From assembly GCF_003287735.1 (NCBI RefSeq), contig NZ_NSCM01000005.1, forward strand, positions 140,993 to 204,992: DNA of 64,000 bases, written 5' to 3'. Below are positions 60,423 to 64,000 of the stretch, piece after piece (positions within the stretch are counted from its first letter, which is position 1; the number at the start of each line of letters is the position of its first letter). Position numbers and translations under genes: made by a program. This DNA is from Photorhabdus bodei. Lineage in GTDB: Bacteria; Pseudomonadota; Gammaproteobacteria; Enterobacterales; Enterobacteriaceae. A model generated the notes under the pieces. It was not told the DNA's origin, did not search any database, and saw only the letters and a list, made by a program, of their open reading frames with translations.

Positions 60423-60734
60423 ATGAGCAAATCAGCTATAGTTTTAAATATCACTTATGCTATCTTTTGTGCGTTATTTATATATATGATGTCATACTTA
60501 GAAGAAAAGCATTATATCGGTGGTCAGGATATAGATAATCTCTGTACTGTTTACAGAGAGCTGATAGATGATAATCGCGATGTATTTGCTCCAACATGTT
60601 TACTGATTATGTCACCCTTAATTTATGCAACCATGAAGAAAAGATTCAAATCACTTTCTCTTAATGTCATTACATTTGCTTTGCTAGGATACTGGATGTG
60701 GCGGTTTTTTATCAGATTAATCGTATGCGTTTAG
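60423..60734 (+). CDS. Small inner-membrane protein, possibly YjeO/DUF2645-like
   Basis: 103-residue protein with three hydrophobic segments (about 5-24, 58-72 and 80-100) and two cysteines in the loop after TM1. The pattern resembles the YjeO/DUF2645 group, but I make that match from memory and it is uncertain. Function unknown. After it, up to the Hcp gene, is about 260 bases of AT-rich DNA with one hairpin (TTCGGGTA...TACCTGAA). Confidence 0.5.
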   Translation: MSKSAIVLNITYAIFCALFIYMMSYLEEKHYIGGQDIDNLCTVYRELIDDNRDVFAPTCLLIMSPLIYATMKKRFKSLSLNVITFALLGYWMWRFFIRLIVCV

Positions 60735-60997
60735 CATAGTTTCAAATTATTCGGGTAGCGGCCACTGGGTGTTACCTGAATGTCAACTCACGCTATGCGA
60801 TTGTTACAAATACGACACTTTAACAGTTCAGATTTTTACGTTGCTCTTAATACTTTGATACCCTATTTCTAAGTATTTAGTTTTTATTAAATTATTCCTC
60901 TTACAAATGTAAATTATCTTAAATTTATAAATTTTTGATTGCTTTTTGCACACACCCTACAGCAGGATAAAAAAAGCACATTAGAGGAGCAACCAGT

Positions 60998-61477
60998 ATG
61001 GCAAATATCATTTATTTAACATTGAAAGGCAAAAAACAGGGGCTAATCTCCGCTGGCTGCGGCTCCTTAAACTCCATAGGAAATAATTACCAGCACGGCC
61101 ATGAGAATGAAATTTTTATTTACTCGCTTCAACATTTAATGACAAGGGAACAACACGTATCCCATCATCCGGTTATGGTAGTAAAACCCATCGATAAATC
61201 TTCGCCTTTATTGGCGCGAAGCTTCGATGACAATGAAGAGCTGGAATGTTTATTTGAAAATTATCGCACATCACTAACCGGAGGATTAGAAAAAAACTAT
61301 TCTATCAGGCTAGGCCACGCCTTGATATCCAGCATAAAAAGCAATTATCCGCATTCCAGAGACAGTAATGCCAGCGTACCACAGGAAATCATCTGTTTTA
61401 CTTACAAAGATATCACGTGGAACAATCTTGCTTGTTCAACCGGTTCTTATAGCTTCTGGGATGACAGGATTTATTGA
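60998..61477 (+). CDS. Type VI secretion tube protein, Hcp family
   Basis: 159-residue Hcp-like protein, forming hexameric rings of the T6SS tube and able to carry effectors. It has the family's N-terminal strand IYLTLKGKKQGLISAGCGS, NEIFIYSLQHLMTREQHV and the C-terminal CFTYKDITWNN...FWDD. AGAGGAG precedes the ATG. It lies directly before a toxin gene, the usual layout for an Hcp-linked effector. No other T6SS structural gene is nearby, so this is an orphan Hcp-effector island. Confidence 0.9.
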   Translation: MANIIYLTLKGKKQGLISAGCGSLNSIGNNYQHGHENEIFIYSLQHLMTREQHVSHHPVMVVKPIDKSSPLLARSFDDNEELECLFENYRTSLTGGLEKNYSIRLGHALISSIKSNYPHSRDSNASVPQEIICFTYKDITWNNLACSTGSYSFWDDRIY

Positions 61478-61479
61478 CG

Positions 61480-62346
61480 ATGAATAATGCCACTTATTTA
61501 ACTGATACTCCCGTTGATTCAGAATCTGAGAATGGATTACGAATTGTTTTATCACCTGTGCAACTTGCGGCGATCCTGTCGGATAATACCATTACCGAGG
61601 AAGAGACTTGGAGTAACAGAATATTAGGTGGAGCGGGTTTAGCGGCAGGAGTCGTTGAACTGATTGGCGCTGGCGCTCTTTGTCTGGCGCCCGATCCTTC
61701 AACCCTAACCAAAGCTGCCTGCGTTATTATCGGCGCGCACAGTCTTGACGTAATGAATGCTTCTGCCAGTCAAATAATTACCGGCAGAGAAACCATGACG
61801 GAAACTTATCGCGAGGCGGTAAATTTAGCAAAAGAATTTGGGGCTGATGATTACACCGCTTCTGAAATAGGGCTTACTGTCGATATTGCTGTACCATTGT
61901 CATTTGCTTCAATAGCGGGCGCTGTTAGAGTTGCCTCTGTACGAGTAGGACGAATTAAGTTAATTGAACATGAATCACCTACAGGTTTAAAACTCGGTGG
62001 ACATACTTTGGCTAAACATGTTGGGTTATCGGAGCAGGAATTGAGGGCGAGGCTAGAAAGTAACAAAACGATATCTAGAGCAAGTACTTTTTACAGCCAA
62101 GATGTGGCAGAGCAAGTGATTTCGGAAGCTCTAAAAGCAAATAGAATACACTTAGAGAATTGGGCTAAATATGTCCCTCCAACAGTATCTGCACCTATTG
62201 AATACATTTCAAGTACCTCTATTGGTTTTGGTGTTACTAAAGGATCTAAATATGTAGAAAAGTTATATAAAGTCAGGGTTGTTCTAAGGTATTCTGAATA
62301 CAATGGTAAACCATTTTATATATTAACAGCATTTCCAAAGGGCTAA
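61480..62346 (+). CDS. Putative T6SS effector with C-terminal RNase A-fold (CdiA-CT-like) toxin domain
   Basis: 288-residue protein. The N-terminal half (about 1-160) has hydrophobic Gly/Ala-rich helices (ILGGAGLAAGVVELIGAGAL). The C-terminal part (from about 168) resembles bacterial CdiA-CT RNase A-like toxins: LGGHTLAKHVG (candidate catalytic His175, with His180), ASTFYSQDVAEQVISEAL and the terminal FYILTAFP with the Thr of the active-site strand. Such toxins cleave RNA in target cells. A TTG just before opens the same frame, but the ATG at 61480 is preferred. It begins 3 bases after hcp stops and is followed 4 bases later by its likely immunity gene. Confidence 0.85.
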   Translation: MNNATYLTDTPVDSESENGLRIVLSPVQLAAILSDNTITEEETWSNRILGGAGLAAGVVELIGAGALCLAPDPSTLTKAACVIIGAHSLDVMNASASQIITGRETMTETYREAVNLAKEFGADDYTASEIGLTVDIAVPLSFASIAGAVRVASVRVGRIKLIEHESPTGLKLGGHTLAKHVGLSEQELRARLESNKTISRASTFYSQDVAEQVISEALKANRIHLENWAKYVPPTVSAPIEYISSTSIGFGVTKGSKYVEKLYKVRVVLRYSEYNGKPFYILTAFPKG

Positions 62347-62350
62347 TGTA

Positions 62351-62668
62351 ATGACCGGACAATATCCATTTCTAGATATTTTAATGCATGCTTATTTTAA
62401 TCAGGACTTCGATATAATATCAGGTCCCAAGCTTGATGATGTTATCAATGATTTTCTTCATGTCGCAACTCTGGGAATGATAAAAGGGTTAATAGAAGAA
62501 ATCAATGATCTTATTGACATTTCCGAAGATGTAGAGAGCACATTTGATTATCATTACCATGATGCTGACGTTCTCCCAGAATGGTGGGGTATGACAGCAC
62601 TTGAGTTTTTAAAGCATGTGTCAAAAAAGTCACAAGATTATTTAAACGAGCATACTGAACAAGATTAG
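62351..62668 (+). CDS. Immunity protein to the RNase A-like toxin (CdiI family), copy 1
   Basis: 105-residue acidic protein. The YPFLDILMHAYFNQDFD start and the WGMTALEFLKHV segment match the contact-dependent-inhibition immunity family that pairs with RNase A-fold CdiA-CT toxins. It directly follows the toxin and should bind and block it in the producing cell. Confidence 0.85.
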   Translation: MTGQYPFLDILMHAYFNQDFDIISGPKLDDVINDFLHVATLGMIKGLIEEINDLIDISEDVESTFDYHYHDADVLPEWWGMTALEFLKHVSKKSQDYLNEHTEQD

Positions 62669-62671
62669 TAA

Positions 62672-62737
62672 TTAAGGCGTTATGAATTTAACGACAAACA
62701 ATATTATATATTAACAGCATACCCAAAATTTGATTAA
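62672..62737 (+). pseudogene. Orphan C-terminal toxin tail
   Basis: The frame LRRYEFNDKQYYILTAYPKF plus D and a stop aligns with the last residues of the upstream toxin (LRYSEYNGKPFYILTAFPKG). There is no start codon. It is the scar of a second toxin whose body was deleted, leaving its immunity gene (next entry) behind. Confidence 0.8.
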
Positions 62738-62754
62738 AATTCGTGGAGAAGAAA

Positions 62755-63048
62755 ATGGAACTAAATCGTTTAATGTACGCCTACTTCAATCAAGACTTTG
62801 ATATAATATCTGGCCCTGAGCTTGATGATGTTATAGATGATTTTTTTAGTAACACAAGCAATAGAATCAAAAGAGAAGTCATAAAAGAAATCAACACATT
62901 CATATGTAATTCCGAAGATATAGAGAAAGAATTTTACTTTATCTATTCTGATGCTGACGTTTTCCCTGACATATGGGGCCTCACAGCGTTTAAATTTTTA
63001 GAGCACGTGTCAAAAAAAGCACAAGATTACATAGATAAAGACGAGTAA
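62755..63048 (+). CDS. Immunity protein paralogue (CdiI family), copy 2
   Basis: 97-residue paralogue (LMYAYFNQDFDIISGPELDD...WGLTAFKFLEHVSKKAQDY). It has clearly diverged from copies 1 and 3, which fits pairing with the different toxin whose tail remains upstream. A GTG opens the frame four codons earlier, but GGAGAAG before the ATG at 62755 fixes the start. Confidence 0.8.
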   Translation: MELNRLMYAYFNQDFDIISGPELDDVIDDFFSNTSNRIKREVIKEINTFICNSEDIEKEFYFIYSDADVFPDIWGLTAFKFLEHVSKKAQDYIDKDE

Positions 63049-63174
63049 CTAAAAATTTTTTCACATAGCAACAAACAAGGAAGTTTAATCAATAAGAATA
63101 GTTTATATATTTCAAGTAATTCTGTTGATTTCGGTTACTAGGAGATCGCAATAATATGAAAGGCCACAATTAAA

Positions 63175-63495
63175 ATGACCGGACAATATCCATTTCTAGA
63201 TATTTTAATGCATGCTTACTTTAACCAAGACTATGATATAATATCAGGTCCCGAGCTTGATGATGTTATCAATGATTTTCTTAATGACGCATCTCAGGGA
63301 ATGAGAAAAGGGTTAATAGAAGAAATCAACGATCTTATTGACTCTTCTGAAGATGTAGAGAGCACATTTGATTATCATTACCATGATGCTGACGTTCTCC
63401 CCGAAGGGTGGGGTATGACAGCACTTGAGTTTTTAAAGCATGTGTCAAAAAAGTCACAAGATTATTTAAACGAGCATACTGAACAAGATGAGTAA
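63175..63495 (+). CDS. Immunity protein paralogue (CdiI family), copy 3
   Basis: 106-residue protein almost identical to copy 1 in both protein and DNA (MTGQYPFLDILMHAYFNQDY...LNEHTEQDE). The ribosome binding site is weak (AAAGG about 12 bases before the ATG). It is likely a recent duplicate of copy 1 and could give the same protection. Confidence 0.8.
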   Translation: MTGQYPFLDILMHAYFNQDYDIISGPELDDVINDFLNDASQGMRKGLIEEINDLIDSSEDVESTFDYHYHDADVLPEGWGMTALEFLKHVSKKSQDYLNEHTEQDE

Positions 63496-63536
63496 TTAAA
63501 TTATTCTTAAATGAAGAAATAAAGAGGTTAAATATA

Positions 63537-63852
63537 ATGGAAATGAGAGAACAATTGCAGTACATAGATAAGCTGACAAATGCTATTGATAGGAATGATT
63601 TTGAATCATTTCAAAAAAATATTCAATGAGCTGCAAGGGAATTATCTTAATATTGCACCGCCAATGTTATTGGAAAATATTAATCATCTTATCCGTGGCG
63701 CTAACAATATAAAAGGATGTTTTAGAACTCATTATTATGGCACAGCTAATCCACAGTTATTGGAAACTATTTCCGCCGTATTAGAACATCTGAATCAGTC
63801 ATCAAAAATAATGCAAAGTTATATAAACAAACACCATGAAAAGGATAAATAA
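63537..63852 (+). pseudogene. Frameshifted small gene at the end of the immunity array
   Basis: An ATG with GAGG upstream starts MEMREQLQYIDKLTNAIDRN and continues to a run of seven A, after which the frame stops at TGA. Shifting by one base in that run joins it to a long second frame (IFNELQGNYLNIAPPMLLEN... ending HHEKDK), giving about 105 residues, the size of the immunity proteins before it. A single extra A explains the break. It may be a pseudogene, a slippage-controlled gene or a sequencing error. I do not recognise the family. From 63853 to the end I see nothing. Confidence 0.55.
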
Positions 63853-64000
63853 ATCAACCTTTAATCCATAAAACCGTCATTCCGCACCGTATTTCTGATT
63901 TAAAAATAGTGTGATCTTACACAGGTTTTTTGTATTGATGATATCAGTGGGGTTGACGGTAATCGCCAATTTTGATCTATTACTTTTATTTACCGGAAAG

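Overview
The window looks like Photorhabdus or a very close relative in the Enterobacterales/Morganellaceae. The evidence is 13 copies of a 127-bp ERIC (intergenic repeat unit) palindrome, an enteric phoB/phoR/brnQ and sbcDC neighbourhood, low GC with AT-rich gene-poor gaps, and much accessory DNA: a hybrid NRPS-PKS cluster, fimbriae, type VI secretion pieces and IS debris. The species call is an inference; no rRNA or tRNA gene was found.

Layout. (1) 1-12.5 kb is core: a 2-Cys peroxiredoxin, gamma-glutamyltranspeptidase, BrnQ, PhoR/PhoB with a recognisable Pho-box promoter, and the SbcD/SbcC nuclease. (2) 12.5-19.6 kb is decaying accessory DNA: an EPSP-synthase fragment, a Bcr/CflA-type exporter, a short-chain dehydrogenase gene broken by an ERIC, an IS110 remnant, a ~965-bp non-coding tandem duplication and an antitoxin remnant. 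(3) 19.6-34.5 kb, all on the minus strand, is a compact biosynthetic operon. In transcription order it encodes a stand-alone condensation-fold protein, an NRPS (C-A-PCP), a PKS (KS-degenerate AT-KR-ACP), a free-standing KS, an ACP-aminotransferase, a deoxyribosyltransferase-like protein, a dihydroorotate-dehydrogenase-like protein and a creatininase-family amidohydrolase. A 14-TM exporter lies upstream on the same strand, behind IS630, vgrG and PAAR debris. (4) 37.5-40.8 kb: an ERIC pair, a DUF1062-like gene, a heptosyltransferase pseudogene and an AT-rich gap. (5) 40.8-47 kb: a chaperone-usher fimbrial operon with two paralogous tip proteins separated by an usher remnant. (6) A Sfp/EntD-type phosphopantetheinyl transferase able in principle to activate the carrier proteins. 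(7) 48-59.8 kb: a homoprotocatechuate meta-cleavage operon (hpaR; hpaG1-G2-E-D-F, MFS, succinate semialdehyde dehydrogenase, hpaH-I-X-A). It would take 3,4-dihydroxyphenylacetate to pyruvate and succinate, but hpaBC is not in the window. (8) 60-63.9 kb: an Hcp protein, a putative RNase A-fold effector and an array of immunity paralogues with an orphan toxin tail.

The most notable points are the NRPS-PKS cluster, which lacks any intact acyltransferase or thioesterase and carries tailoring enzymes resembling nucleotide-metabolism enzymes, and two loci where removing exactly 125 bp of an ERIC (leaving one TA) restores a continuous reading frame, which suggests ERIC insertion at TA dinucleotides.
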